Below, piece after piece: positions 31,436-42,354 of a stretch of DNA of 64,000 nt. The position numbers were made by a program, and so were the translations under genes. Source of the stretch: Chimonanthus salicifolius. Lineage: Eukaryota; Streptophyta; Magnoliopsida; Laurales; Calycanthaceae. Under the pieces are notes generated by a model. It was not told the DNA's origin, ran no database searches, and worked only from the letters and a program-made list of their open reading frames with translations. The stretch is taken from positions 12,429,542 to 12,493,541 of the forward strand of contig CM023534.1 in assembly GCA_013350335.1 (NCBI GenBank). Reading direction: 5' to 3'. Each line of letters opens with the position of its first letter. The stretch's first letter is position 1.

Positions 31436-31439
31436 TGAA

Positions 31440-31621
31440 ATCTCCTAACCAGATGGGAATGTCGACGACATTTTATCTGTCGGAGAGCCTCTTTTGAGGA
31501 GAGGATTGTTCGGGCAACAAATGAGTTTCACATTGGTTGTGAAGGGAGAGGTTAAGAGATTGGACTTGGAGCACTCCAGCTATTAAACTAACCCTTTGGG
31601 GTGGATACCCAATCATAACAA
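31440..31621 (+). mobile_element. TRIM remnant
   Basis: GGAGAGCCTCTTTTGAGGAGAGGA matches the purine-rich 3' end of the internal domain in the 58.9 kb TRIM. TTGTTCGGGCAACAAATGAG...TTCACATTGG...CCAATCATAACA then follows its LTR. Only the right end of one element is present. Confidence 0.6.
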
Positions 31622-32079
31622 AAAGATCTTCGAACGTGAGTATGTCACTTTATGTATTGTTTTAAAACATTAAAAAGTTTAATAGTCTTTACAACTTGTA
31701 CTCAACCCAATGATCAATGTATGACAAAATAAATTTAAATTAAGTATAATCATAATTTATAGAATAAAAATGAGTATACATAATAAGAACAAATAAAAAC
31801 AAAAAATTAATTTTTGAAAAAAAAAAACCTAGTTCTTGGAGGATAAGATCACAGAATTGCATCATCAAGGAAACGATGAGAAACAAAACGTCATAAGCCA
31901 GTGTTCTGACCACACACAAATCTAAGATTTATTTTCATGTTGGATAGTTTCTAAAATATATAATTATTATAGTTTTTGTTTTAAATTATCTTTAAAGAAA
32001 TGCTCTATTCCCACCTAGGTATCCTACTGACCCTGCAGACTACGGTCATTACATATTTCTAATGTATTTATCCTTCAGT

Positions 32080-32087
32080 TATATAAA
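32080..32087 (+). promoter_or_regulatory. TATA box for the LRR gene (candidate)
   Basis: TATATAAA stands about 590 bp before the ATG at 32671. If used, transcription would start near 32115 and the leader would be about 550 nt, long enough to hold a 5'-UTR intron or upstream ORFs, several of which are open (for example 32155-32409). Confidence 0.45.
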
Positions 32088-32670
32088 TGCCTCTGTAGAG
32101 AAGGTCATGATACCCCATCTCTAGATTCCTCTCCTTTGGATCTTTCTTCTTGGCTTGTTGTCTTTGATTCTACCTATTGGATTAGTGGTAGCAAAAGTGG
32201 GAAACAAAACCCATTTGAAGTTGTGCTCTTTGGATCTGCTTTTGAACTCTCAAGGTTGTGTTCTTCTAGCTTGGAACTGGAGACCAGAAAAAGCTTCCAA
32301 TTCAGCTGAGTGGTTGGGTATCAGAGGTTGGATTTGTTTCCTTTTTTGTGGTGTGGAAGTAATGATTTTCATTTTAGGATCTTCATCTGCACAAAGAATT
32401 CTTTGTTGATGTTCTTATCAACTATGGAATCTGGTGTTTAGTCTATTTTCAAGTTGGCTAATGCGTCCATTCTTGCATTTATCCAATATAGAGGTCTCTT
32501 TAGAATTCATAAATCTAGTTACTACTTCTTTATCTACATATTGTTTCTTTGCTCCATTAACTATGAGAAAGATAATTTGCATTCAACCTCAGAATTTCCA
32601 TTTTCAGATCCTCTGTTTTACTCATGGAAAAGATATCATTTCCTAATCTTTCTCTTCTTGGGTTTTTGCC

Positions 32671-34068
32671 ATGATGAAGTCCATCAATGTAAATTATCTT
32701 CTTCTAGTAGTGCTGCTGCTCTCTGATGCATTAGCTGAAACAGACACTTCAGTTTCTCCTATGTTGGCAACGGAGAGAGAAGCCCTGTATTCTCTTATGC
32801 GAGCACTAATCGGGAGCGATTTCAATGTATCTGAACTCTACCCGGATCCTTGTGGATGGACACCAATTCAAGGGATCTCTTGTGATCTGTTTGATGGATT
32901 TTGGTATGTAACAGCAGTAAGCATTGGACCAATCCACGATAACTCTCCAGAATGCTCTCAAAATGCACAATTCAGTGACTGCATCTTTGAATTCAGGCAT
33001 CTGAAGAGTCTCTATTTCTTCAACTGCTTCCACCGTGCGATTACCATCCCATCTCAAAACTGGGAGAAGCTTGCTGGATGCTTAGAAACCTTAGAATTTC
33101 GATCAAACCCCGGTGTTACTGGAGGAATTCCAACAGGTATAGGTTCACTGAAGAATCTTCTGAGTTTAGTACTCATAGAGAATGGACTTACAGGAGAATT
33201 GCAGGCAACGCTCGGCAATTTAAGTAAATTGAAGCGATTGGTACTTGCAGAAAACCAGTTTTCGGGTCAAATTCCATCTTCGCTAGGCGGTCTGTCAGAG
33301 CTCTTGATCCTTGATCTTAGCAGGAATTCTCTATCTGGGTCACTGCCTTCAACATTTGGTAGTCTGGTTTCTCTTCTGAAGCTCGATTTAAGCAACAATT
33401 TCTTGGAAGGAAAGATTCCAATTGAGCTTGGAAGACTGAGAAATCTCACTCTTCTAGACCTCAGATACAACAAATTTTCGGCTGAATTGCCTCAATCTCT
33501 TCAAGATATGGTGTCATTGGAGGAGATGCTTCTTGGCAATAACCCAACTGGAGGGAATCTGATGGAGTCGGGTTGGTGGAGGCTGAAGAATCTCAACACC
33601 TTGGATCTCTCTAACATGAGTCTGACTGGAAGTATTCCAGAATCAATGGTAGAAATCAGGAGATTGAGATTCTTGGCATTGGACAACAACCGCCTCTCCG
33701 GCCGCCTCTCATCAAAGCTTTCCTCTCTTCCTGGTCTGAATGCTCTGCATCTTAGCCGGAATAACCTGTCAGGGGTGCTTGAATTCTCAGAGAAGTTTTA
33801 TGTAAAGATGGGAAGAAGGTTTTCAGTCTGGAATAACCCATATCTATGTTATCCAGTTGGCTTGGTTCATGTTCCTCTTGGAGTCGAGCAATGTGACAAG
33901 GAGGCGGCCTCTGTTTTGAAAACAGAGGTTGGAGGTGGGAATTCAAATGAAGAAGGCAAGTCTTCTCTTGAATTTTCAGGTTCTGCTGTTGGTGGATTTT
34001 GGATTGACCGTCTGATGGAGAAGATGGTGGTTTTTGTTCTCTTTGTATTTGCCATTATAGATCATTAA
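32671..34068 (+). CDS. Secreted/GPI- or membrane-attached LRR protein, PII-2-like
   Basis: A 465-residue intronless protein of the plant extracellular LRR class; no kinase domain. Residues 1-22 form a signal peptide (hydrophobic LLLVVLLLSDALA). Residues 33-72 are an LRR N-cap (EREALYSLM, with Cys61 and Cys71 in DPCGW...ISCD). About ten LRRs span 108-375 with the plant pattern LxxLxLxxNxLxGxIP (for example LKRLVLAENQFSGQIP). A Cys pair (393, 408) caps the array. A hydrophobic tail (451-463) follows a Gly/Ser-rich stretch, suggesting membrane or GPI attachment. Overall layout resembles PIIN (Piriformospora indica-insensitive 2) proteins, which act at the cell surface in microbe responses; that function is inferred. 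ATGs at 32671 and 32674 are adjacent and equivalent. Confidence 0.88.
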   Translation: MMKSINVNYLLLVVLLLSDALAETDTSVSPMLATEREALYSLMRALIGSDFNVSELYPDPCGWTPIQGISCDLFDGFWYVTAVSIGPIHDNSPECSQNAQFSDCIFEFRHLKSLYFFNCFHRAITIPSQNWEKLAGCLETLEFRSNPGVTGGIPTGIGSLKNLLSLVLIENGLTGELQATLGNLSKLKRLVLAENQFSGQIPSSLGGLSELLILDLSRNSLSGSLPSTFGSLVSLLKLDLSNNFLEGKIPIELGRLRNLTLLDLRYNKFSAELPQSLQDMVSLEEMLLGNNPTGGNLMESGWWRLKNLNTLDLSNMSLTGSIPESMVEIRRLRFLALDNNRLSGRLSSKLSSLPGLNALHLSRNNLSGVLEFSEKFYVKMGRRFSVWNNPYLCYPVGLVHVPLGVEQCDKEAASVLKTEVGGGNSNEEGKSSLEFSGSAVGGFWIDRLMEKMVVFVLFVFAIIDH

Positions 34069-35389
34069 GGATTGTAAGTTAGTAGAGAACCAGCATTCAC
34101 ATTCTCTGAATAGACTCATTTAGATTGACAATTTTCATTAAGTGGGTCATTTAATTGACTGTGAAGTGGGTCAGTTTCCCACTTTCGTTGATCTTTTGAG
34201 GCAATTGCAACGATCTTTTAGGGTTCTTAAAAATGAGAGGTTCAATTTTATGACTTATTTTATTTATTTTGATGAGTTTAAAAAATATGACTTAATTTTT
34301 TTAGCAAAATATCTGAGGTTCAATTTAACATTCTTATTTAGAGTTTAAAATGGACAATTAGATTCAAAGCTGATCATGACTCGTAATTATTATATGAATT
34401 AAAGTGGATGGAAATTTATTGAGAGTGAGTCTCTGATTGTGAGTTTTACAGATTTTTATTTTTATAATTTTTTAAATTTTAAATTTATCTAATTATCAAT
34501 CTGTCCCTTATTTCTCTTAGCTCTAATAAAATAATTAGAATACTTTTGTAATTTAAATTTAAAATATTTTCATGTAACTCTTCCTCCCTCACAGAACTCT
34601 CACTGACTCTCCTTTTCCCATATGTGGCAGTTTTCTATAGGCACCACTGAGATAGATCCGTCAAACTATCCTACCCAATTAGCAACTCAATATGTGACAA
34701 CTGTGTTTAATTTTATGTATCAACAATCTATTTAGATTTTAAATAGGACAGTTATATCCAACTGACTATTCACAAATCACACACAAGATAATTTTTATAA
34801 ATTTATCTATTTAATGTAATAAAATCTTTTTTTTTTCCCTCATCCAATATATTTATCTATCTTAGACTTTTCTAATTATAGGTAGCAATGATCACTCACA
34901 TATTTCTTCACACACTTGGGCATTAAGCCAACTAAATAGGGTGATAATAAATTCCTTCGAAACTTCTTTTCTTAATAAAAAAAAATACTCTGATTAAATA
35001 AATTAAGTCATATTTTTTGAACTCTTTAAAATTTTATTAATATAAATTATTTTTAATTTTTAAAATTTAGATAGTAGGTAATTAGGTATCACCTTTACGA
35101 GTTTTATACTGGGTTTCTTATGATTTCCACTGTGTAAATTAAAAACAAAAATATACCATTATTAATTGGATCAAAATGATTTTTTTCTAAACTAGGCAAA
35201 CAAAAATGTTTCCAAAAGACACATCATCCTCTCATTTAATAGATGCCAATGATTGCATGTTACTACGGTACCCACCGATATACATACAATCATTATTTTT
35301 TACAGGGTTACTCTTTTGACATGACCAATCCGGCCGAGAGTGTTAAATTCTTTTGCCACTTCAAATCTTAAAGTGAGCCTCAAACTTGT
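34069..35389. other. LRR gene 3' region and AT-rich intergenic DNA
   Basis: No further gene is seen. The first 100-250 bases are probable 3' UTR; the rest is very AT-rich. Confidence 0.45.
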
Positions 35390-36753
35390 GATTCAATCAG
35401 GGTAAAAATATCGGTCGATACTGTACATATTGATCGATATATATCAGATTTTTTATCACCGAATTATATCGGCCGATATGTATAGTATCGGCCGTACAAA
35501 AAAAATTAGGCCAATATGAACAAATTTTTGACCGAATTATCGGTCTTGATATCGGCCGAATTTTAAAAATTCAATTTTTGTATTTTTTTTAGGAATAGAG
35601 AAAGAATGGAAAGAGAAAAAAGAAAATATAGAGAAAAGATTGAAGAAAAAAAATCGCTACACCTGCTTGCCTTTCTCTTCTCTGCTGCTTTTTCTTCTTC
35701 GTTAATGCGAAAAATTACAGAGAGCGGGGGCTGCAGTTAGGGTTTCAGTAGAGAGAGTGAAAGAGAAGAAGGATATTAAAAGATGGAGCATTAGGGTTTC
35801 TAAGTGAAAACCCATGAAGAGCTCACGTGAGCATCCTAAAGAACTCATTTGAAGGCTCACGTGTCTAGTCTTATATTTTATCAAAAAATTATTTTTAATG
35901 TGAAAGTAATAATATTTTTATTTTAAATACGATATTTACTTATGTTGAAAGTATAATGTCTTCTTTTATTTATCTTATTGTAATAATTTAATATTATATT
36001 TATCATCTAATATTTTTACCATTGCCATTATTATTAGAAGGTATTCTTTATTTTTATTATATCAATTTAACATAATTAACTATAGCTCATAATTTTATCT
36101 AATAATTTTTTTTTTTTTGAGCAGTCAAAAAAGAATTTCATTAAAAGAGGGAGAAATTACAAAGAAAAAGAGAGGGTCTAAAAGTATCTAATTATTATTA
36201 ATGAAAAATAAAATCTATTTTCTCAAATGAAAGAAAACATTATATTATTATGTATGACATTTGCGTGATTATCAGTTCAAGTGATTAGGACCCCATTAGT
36301 TTCATTTTCTAATTTTTTTTCTACATTATTATGTAATTTTCAAGCATTTTATTATGTATTTTTTTATTTCTATAATTCATAACTTAAAATAACACTCATT
36401 GACTAAGAAAATAAATTATGAAATTATCTCTACAAATTTTCCTCATTTATCTGTTTTTTTTTTTTGTAATTTTCACCATTTTATTACTAATTATATAACT
36501 TCCCGATATCGTAACTTCAAAAATATATTAGAAGATGTAAATGTCCGATATTTTATGAAAAAATTACATATTCAATAAGCTCATAATTATCTGCATTTAC
36601 TGTAATTTTTTTAGAATTTTTTTTCTTTTAAAAAAAAAAAGAGCAGGAGAGAGAAAAAGTTTGGCAGATATATCGGCCGAACCGATATATCGGCTGATAT
36701 GAAAAATCGGCCGGGATATCGGCCCGGCTGATTTTTCTACCCCTGGATTCAAA
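35390..36753. mobile_element. hAT-like non-autonomous element, TATCGGCCGATA family (1.35 kb)
   Basis: The element proper is 35398-36745: it begins CAGGGTAAAAATATCGG and ends TTTTTCTACCCCTG. GATTCAAT (35390-35397) and GATTCAAA (36746-36753) flank it, an 8-bp duplication with one mismatch. CAGGG-type ends plus 8-bp duplications are the hAT signature. Both ends carry clusters of ATCGGCCGATAT palindromes; the middle is AT-rich with no transposase. A TTTTTTTTTTGAGCAG...A-rich segment at 36107-36175 may be a nested antisense retroposon. Confidence 0.82.
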
Positions 36754-36824
36754 GCATTAGGTTTACAAATGGGCTGGACCACCCCCGACCCTCACTGATC
36801 CGACATTCTATTTTTTTTTTTGGC

Positions 36825-36925
36825 TAAAGATGTTCAGACGTCTCATCTAATTAATTCTTCAGGACATGTGAAAACTTTTTAATCCGCACACATCGTGTAA
36901 AGCTGTGGAGAACGGCTTTTTCCGA
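36825..36925 (-). mobile_element. Partial SINE (family A), antisense
   Basis: GTTCAGACGTCTCATCTAATTAATTC...GACATGTGAAAAC...GTAAAGCTGTGGAGAACGGC is colinear with 27318-27430. The tRNA-like head is not preserved. Confidence 0.5.
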
Positions 36926-37144
36926 CATTCTATTTTAAGCAGCCAGAGTGGGTTTGTCACTTTTTTTATCTGGAACGAAACAATACTGGGCCTGTGTATC
37001 CCCTACCTTAAGCTAGCAGTTGGGCTGTGGAATTCTAATTTTTAGGCCCAATAGTCTGAATCTGAGCCTGCTAATGATGCCCAGTAAAAATCTGACTAGG
37101 ATTGCCTACGCTTCGGCCCAGCCCATTTTGCAGAAATAATAAGC

Positions 37145-37426
37145 CAACGATCTTCTCACAGACATTTTGTATATATAGACGTAGGTTTTACCGTGATGTC
37201 CAATTTACCCTCCACCTCTCGTACCCAAAAAAAGAATGCTAGAAATTCATAAATGGTGCAAATCGACTCACCAAAGTTCATGAACAGGGCAATCGGCTTG
37301 CTGAAATTCACATGAACAGTGAAAATCAACTCATCGAAATTTTATTATTCATGTAAAAAGTAAAATCGGGAATACACTAAAATCCATGTAACTAAAAACA
37401 AAATGCTTGTGGAAGGATAGCTGACC
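37145..37426. mobile_element. Decayed relative of the 402-889 foldback element
   Basis: ACGATCTTCTCACAGACATTTTG at the left and CTTGTGGAAGGATAGCT at the right echo the ends of the first element. Between them are degenerate repeats of GTTCATGAACAG and GAATTCACATGAACAGTGAAAATC. Confidence 0.5.
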
Positions 37427-37429
37427 AAA

Positions 37430-37984
37430 ATAATATTGTCTTTCCAATTCCAAATAACAGTTCCGAATTCGATAAAATTAAAAAAACAAGAAATGTCAAA
37501 TGAATTAAATGAAAACAGTTGAACGAGCAATTTAAGAAATGAAAAGTCAAGGAGAACCAGACAGATAAGTAGTTGACAAAGAAATATAAAGACAACTGCA
37601 TTGCTGTATCATTAATTTATTCCATTACATCAATCTCATGATCATGAAATAAATCTCAAACTTCAAACCAATTAATTACATTGATTGTATAATCATGATA
37701 TAAATAAAATTCAGAAAGAATATTAAATATTTCTTTAAGTTTGTATGCTTGATAAAATTATAAATACACTGCCAGTGATGAAAGAAGACTACTTGTTACT
37801 ACTCTGTGTTTAAAGGATCTATATTTATCCCTTTTATCAATGAACATACTACCTTAAATCACTATTTCAAAAGAATAAATAATTCAAAATTTCACGTCCC
37901 GAGTGCAAATTAAACTTCACTTTGTCCTTTCAGTCGAAGAATCCTTCCACATTTCCTAACCCAGTTACAAGAAGCAGAGCTCTT
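37430..37984. other. Downstream region of the IDA-like gene
   Basis: AT-rich. Part of it is the likely 3' UTR of the minus-strand gene ending at 37985. No other gene is seen. Confidence 0.4.
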
Positions 37985-38293
37985 TCATGGAGAGGTGATC
38001 CGATCAGGTGAGAGAGAGTCGTCTACCCCATTGTTCCGCTTCGAAGGACCCGACGGAGGAACCGGTGTTCCCCTTGGGAAGAAGTTGAAAATCTGGTCTT
38101 CGAATCGAAAGCCCGTTTCGTGTTCTTGACTGCTAGATGCTGCAATTGAGAGCGGGTCTGTGGAACTGGTGTATGCAACACCTTCTCTGAATCTACTGCA
38201 ATTACATGACCAAGGAAGGAAGAAAAGGAGAAAGAAGAGGAAGTAAAATGAAAGGTTCAAAGACGACAATGACGAAGAAGAAGAAGTAGCCAT
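37985..38293 (-). CDS. IDA-like (IDL) signalling peptide precursor
   Basis: A 102-residue preproprotein. IDA-family peptides are processed and secreted, then bind HAESA-type receptor kinases to control abscission, root emergence and defence. Residues about 13-30 form a signal peptide core (LNLSFYFLFFLLFFLPW). A variable Ser-rich linker follows. The EPIP-type motif lies at 70-88 and contains PVPPSGPSKRNN (77-88), matching the family core P(I/V)PPS(A/G)PSKRHN. Oddities: the usual His before the final Asn is Asn here, and about 14 residues follow the motif, where classical IDA nearly ends. The start at 38293 is preferred to upstream in-frame ATGs (38332 and beyond) because a TATA box at 38343-38349 places transcription near 38315. 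Intronless, as usual for the family. Confidence 0.87.
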   Translation of the reverse strand: MATSSSSSLSSLNLSFYFLFFLLFFLPWSCNCSRFREGVAYTSSTDPLSIAASSSQEHETGFRFEDQIFNFFPRGTPVPPSGPSKRNNGVDDSLSPDRITSP

Positions 38294-38340
38294 GTGAGAG
38301 ATTTTTCTAAGTGCTACGGAAATGAAATTCATGGATGAAG

Positions 38341-38349
38341 AATTTATAG
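38341..38349 (-). promoter_or_regulatory. TATA box of the IDA-like gene
   Basis: On the minus strand CTATAAATT lies about 50 bp upstream of the chosen ATG, a standard spacing for a short leader. It fixes which of the in-frame ATGs is usable. Confidence 0.75.
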
Positions 38350-38607
38350 GGTGGAAAGACGTGATGAACACGCACAGAAGTTGGTATATTTGTGATATTT
38401 TTCTTCGTAAGATTGCTAGATTTCTATGCAGTTTCTGTTTTGTGGAAGAATAGCAACGGATTGCGGTTTGACCTTTCATGGCTCAAGTGTAGGAAAGACG
38501 GAAAACCAGTGGATGACATGGCATAACAGAGTACAGGAGTCAAAGCTGATTTGGCATATCGCTGACCATCTCATTCACATGAAGCTTAGGATGGTACTAT
38601 ATTTAAC

Positions 38608-38785
38608 CTTTTTTTTTTTTTTTTTAATTTATAAACCTCATATAAGTTCTACTAAAACCTTCACAAGTGGTACCTTTACCTCTTAAGGCATCATCAAGGT
38701 TAGTATGTGGGGTTCGAACTTGACAGTTCTCACTTCTTAAAGCGAAAAAGTAACCATTCGAACTAACCCACAGAGGTCACTATTT
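38608..38785 (-). mobile_element. tRNA-derived SINE (family C), antisense
   Basis: The minus strand reads TTAGTTCGAATGGTTA (A-box region), AAGTTCGAACCCC (B box), a unique body and an A run (complement of the T run at 38611-38627). Order and spacing fit a complete SINE within 350 bp upstream of the IDA-like gene. Confidence 0.7.
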
Positions 38786-38789
38786 AACA

Positions 38790-39955
38790 TATTTCACCCA
38801 CTCAATTATCAATTAACAATTAGCAATAGCATAGAGTTCTATAATTATACAAAATAAAGGAAATGTTTATATGCAAATTAAAAATAATAATTTATTTTGT
38901 TTAAATTTAAATAAAACAAGGGTAGTGAAAAATATAATTTTACCATTATCTCTTTCCCTCATTTCAAAACGAGAGGGTAAAATTATATTTTTCTTTTAAA
39001 GTTGGTGTACCATGAGTTTTGCACAAATCACTATCCTAAAATAAAATAAATGAATGATTTAGAATTCTCATCGGTATTCTGTCTATTTCATTTGTTTAAA
39101 TCAAATGATATTAAAATGTTTAAATGATATTTATTTCTTGTAATTTGTACACCTCCAATCTCTACTTTATTAAGTCATTGGAGATTATTGAGTGTCATTA
39201 GTAATCAAATTGGAAACGGAGTTATGGTTTTCACAGCACTTGAATTGTCAAACTTCAAATTTGAAAGAAATAGTCAAGTTGGAAATTTGGTCTTCTGCTT
39301 GATCTTATACGATAATCAATCCACATCACTCTATATATTATTTTATAAATTAAAAATTATGATGTACCTGACTAACTCATCCTCCCACTAAAACAAATAA
39401 AAGCTACAAATATTTAAATTATAGAACTTCAAGATTTAAAATAAAATTTTAATTATTTTATAAGATTCAATTTAAATGATTGGGTACTTGTCATCATATT
39501 TCATCTATTTCCCTGTGGTAACTTAGAACCCGCTCGTACATGAAAAACTTTAATAGATGTGCATGTCCCATTGATGGGTTTCCCCTTAATCAGGCACTTA
39601 CCATACCCGACCCGATTAGTGGTGCTTTGTTTTGATCGTTTTCTTATCGGTCTGAGTCAAACTTGCAGCCACATCTTCCCTCCCCTTTCAGTCGCCTAAA
39701 AGTCTTGAGCCTCCGACGAAGACTTCTTGGGAGTTGGGACGAAGAAGTCGCCTTGGGTCGAAATCATTAAGTTCTACTGGACTGGGTCTGCTAATGGGAT
39801 CTGAAATAAACGAGATTTAATAAAAGTTTTCAGTCTTCTAATGATTAATTATTTACATACAAACTATTTAATTGTGAATTGGTAACACATCAGCTCTCAC
39901 ACTTTTATTACCTCCCTCGTGGGAGTCACGTTACGTGTAAGTTTCTCTGTCCACA
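38790..39955. other. AT-rich intergenic DNA
   Basis: A hairpin around 38925-39000 (AAATATAATTTTACC against GGTAAAATTATATTTTT) may be a small decayed MITE. Nothing coding is supported. Confidence 0.4.
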
Positions 39956-39957
39956 CA

Positions 39958-40070
39958 CACTCAATAATTTTAGTCGGAAACTTTTGGGTGGAATAGAAAT
40001 CAGATTCAAGAATCCTTCTTCCTGAGGTGGGTTCTTAACTATCACTTAAATCCCTTTGAATTAGATAATT
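39958..40070 (-). mobile_element. Partial SINE (family A), antisense
   Basis: GAATCCTTCTTCCTGAGGTGGGTTCTTAACTATCACTTAAATCCCTTT on the + strand is the inverse of the family A head (GATTGAAGTGATGGTCAAGAAC). The 3' end is lost. Confidence 0.5.
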
Positions 40071-40074
40071 TTAG

Positions 40075-41024
40075 ATTAGGAGTTGGATGTTATACTTATC
40101 TGAGATTGGAGAGAGAGAAGTGAGGCAGAAGAGAAATTATCTTTTCTTAACTTTATTTTCAGGGTTTAAGAGTCGACCCGACAATATCATAAAATATCTT
40201 CATTAAACATAATTTAATTTTTTACTAACAAATCAAAAGAATGCCCAAGTGAAATATTGCTTCTAATAATTAATTCAAACACGTACAGATAGTTTATCCT
40301 ACTGTTGCATTATGTTTATAATACAAATATTTATTTAATTTTTACTTTAATAATTAAATATTGAAGTATATAATAATTAACAAAACTCTTCTTTTTTTAA
40401 GAAAATAAATCATATATCTATCAATATATTCATATTATGGATGGAGCCCATTTTTTAAAAAAAGTGTTCCATAAAAGCCAAACTTAAAAATGAAGTGTTT
40501 AGTAAACCTCAGCGTTGTTGACCAAGTCACGCGCCACAAATCCCGGCACTGACCAAGTCAACCCTCCACCAAGAAGACTTGAATCTACAACTGTTACTTT
40601 TAGGCTCAGTCCTGTCAAATATTAAGTCTACCCGACTTAGACCGTTAAGTTTGGGTCCAAATTAGTAAATTAATTTCTGTTTTGGTTACCCAAATAAATC
40701 TAATCCCTAGTCTATTGGATTCAAATCCAACTGCTTTTAAAGACAGATTTAAATATCTGCTGATATATATTATTTTTAGATTATCTGATATACTTAGGTG
40801 ATATGTATATAGTTAATTCAATCACGTGTCACTAACATTAGACTGACATATTGACGGTATATCTTCGATATGATATATTTTTAATAAAAAAACTTTTTGT
40901 TCATAAGTCGTGTATCACTGATACATCGATATTTGAACATACCAATTTTTAGATTGATATTTAGACCTATGGTTCTAAATCAACTTAGTCAAGAGTAATC
41001 ATTTTTGTCATTTATGTTCAAGAA
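40075..41024. other. AT-rich intergenic DNA
   Basis: No gene is supported. GATATATATTATTTTTAG and similar words near 40755-40900 hint at further decayed transposon DNA. Confidence 0.35.
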
Positions 41025-41180
41025 TTATGTAATAGGGGAAATCAATCTCGGTCGATATGTATCATATTGGTTGAGAAATCTCGATTTTTAAAAAAAAATT
41101 AAGTGAGAGAAATTTCTCGGCCGAGATATCGACCGGTATCCTAATATCGGCTGATATCGAGATTTGAACCCTGTATGTAA
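41025..41180. mobile_element. hAT-like palindrome element (140-bp copy)
   Basis: The element proper is about 41033-41172, from TAGGGGAAATCAATCTCGG to ATTTGAACCCT. TTATGTAA and GTATGTAA flank it (7 of 8 bases match). It contains CGGCCGAGATATCGACCGG and ATATCGGCTGATATCG. This is the smallest copy seen. Confidence 0.7.
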
Positions 41181-41565
41181 CTATACATTTTTCATCATGT
41201 TTAATGTAGAAAGGAATATTTTTAGGAAACTACCTTGTTAATCTTTCTAGTGAGTGTTTTGCTGTTTAAAATTTTTAGTGACTATTATGACATTATTTTT
41301 ATATTTAATGAATGTCTTTTGTAATTTTGTTTATATTATTAATTTTGAGTGTATAACTTATTGGTGGATCCATGTGATTATTTATGCAATTGGCTTTGAA
41401 AACTCATATATAGTTTGAGCTAATGTCTATCTAATTTATCTTCAGTGAAATTGAGTATAAAGACTAAATATCTATTTAATGGTATAACTCTTATGCTTAA
41501 TGATTTAGGCTAAAGTGATCTGATAAATGCTACTTAAAGCATTCTAATGGTGAAAATGATTCATT

Positions 41566-42051
41566 ATCTGCTCCAGGGGTCAAAAAATCGGCTCGGCCGA
41601 TATGTAAATATCGGCCGATATCCGATACGGACGATATATCGGCCGATAATTTTATCTCTCATACCAATATCGGCATTTTCTCTCTCCTCCGATATCGAAA
41701 CCGTGAAAAAACCTCAAAAAACCATGATGAATAGTGGTGAACCGTGACAAAACCGCAAAAAACCGCAAACACCCTGAGAACCGTAAACCCTGAACCGTGG
41801 AAAACCGCGGAAAACCGCGAAAAACCGTGTAAAAACCTCGAAAAACCGTATCGGTGTTTTAAATTTTTTTTTTTTTTTAAAATACCGATATTTATGAATA
41901 TCGGCCGATATTGTGACCGATATTTCGGACCGAATATCGGCCGATACGGCCGATACTTATCGTATCGGCCGATATTACTCGGTTTAAAAAAACCGATATA
42001 TATCGGCCGATACGATATGTATCGGCCAATATTTAAACCTTAGATCTGCTC
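41566..42051. mobile_element. hAT-like palindrome element (470 bp) with perfect 8-bp target duplication
   Basis: ATCTGCTC at 41566-41573 and 42044-42051 bracket an element starting CAGGGGTCAAAAAATCGG and ending ATATTTAAACCTTAG. It carries about a dozen TATCGGCCGATA-type palindromes near both ends. The centre (41700-41860) is a degenerate array of AAAACCGTG/AAAAACCGC units. No coding capacity. Confidence 0.88.
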
Positions 42052-42224
42052 ATTCTTTGTCTATATTAAACTTTAAAATATTAGAAAAAAACTTCAGTTA
42101 AATTTCAAATAATTTTTTTTCATTTTCGAAACATACCCACAAGACATTTGAATACAGTTTTGAGTCTAACAACAGCAACTAGGGCCATTAGATGGATCTA
42201 ATAGCATCAAATTGGGATAAAAAT

Positions 42225-42350
42225 TTAATATTCTGCTCTCTTTTATTTTAGCCAAATCTCGACTGTATCGATGAGATCTCTGTCATATCGGTCGAGATCT
42301 CGCCTATACGGCCGATACATCTCATAACGGCCAAAATTGGACCCTTGATT
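42225..42350. mobile_element. Partial palindrome-family copy
   Basis: Contains CATATCGGTCGAGATCTCG and TACGGCCGATACATCTC and ends CCAAAATTGGACCCTTG, like the right end of other copies. The left end was not found. Confidence 0.5.
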
Positions 42351-42354
42351 GTGC

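Noticed and set aside
32671..38293. LRR protein and IDA-like peptide as a receptor-ligand gene pair
   Set aside because: IDA receptors are HAESA-type receptor kinases; this LRR protein has no kinase domain and belongs to another class. Closeness alone is not evidence.
38294..38479. Upstream extension of the IDA-like frame to a 164-residue protein
   Set aside because: It would place the coding region across the TATA box and bury the signal peptide internally.
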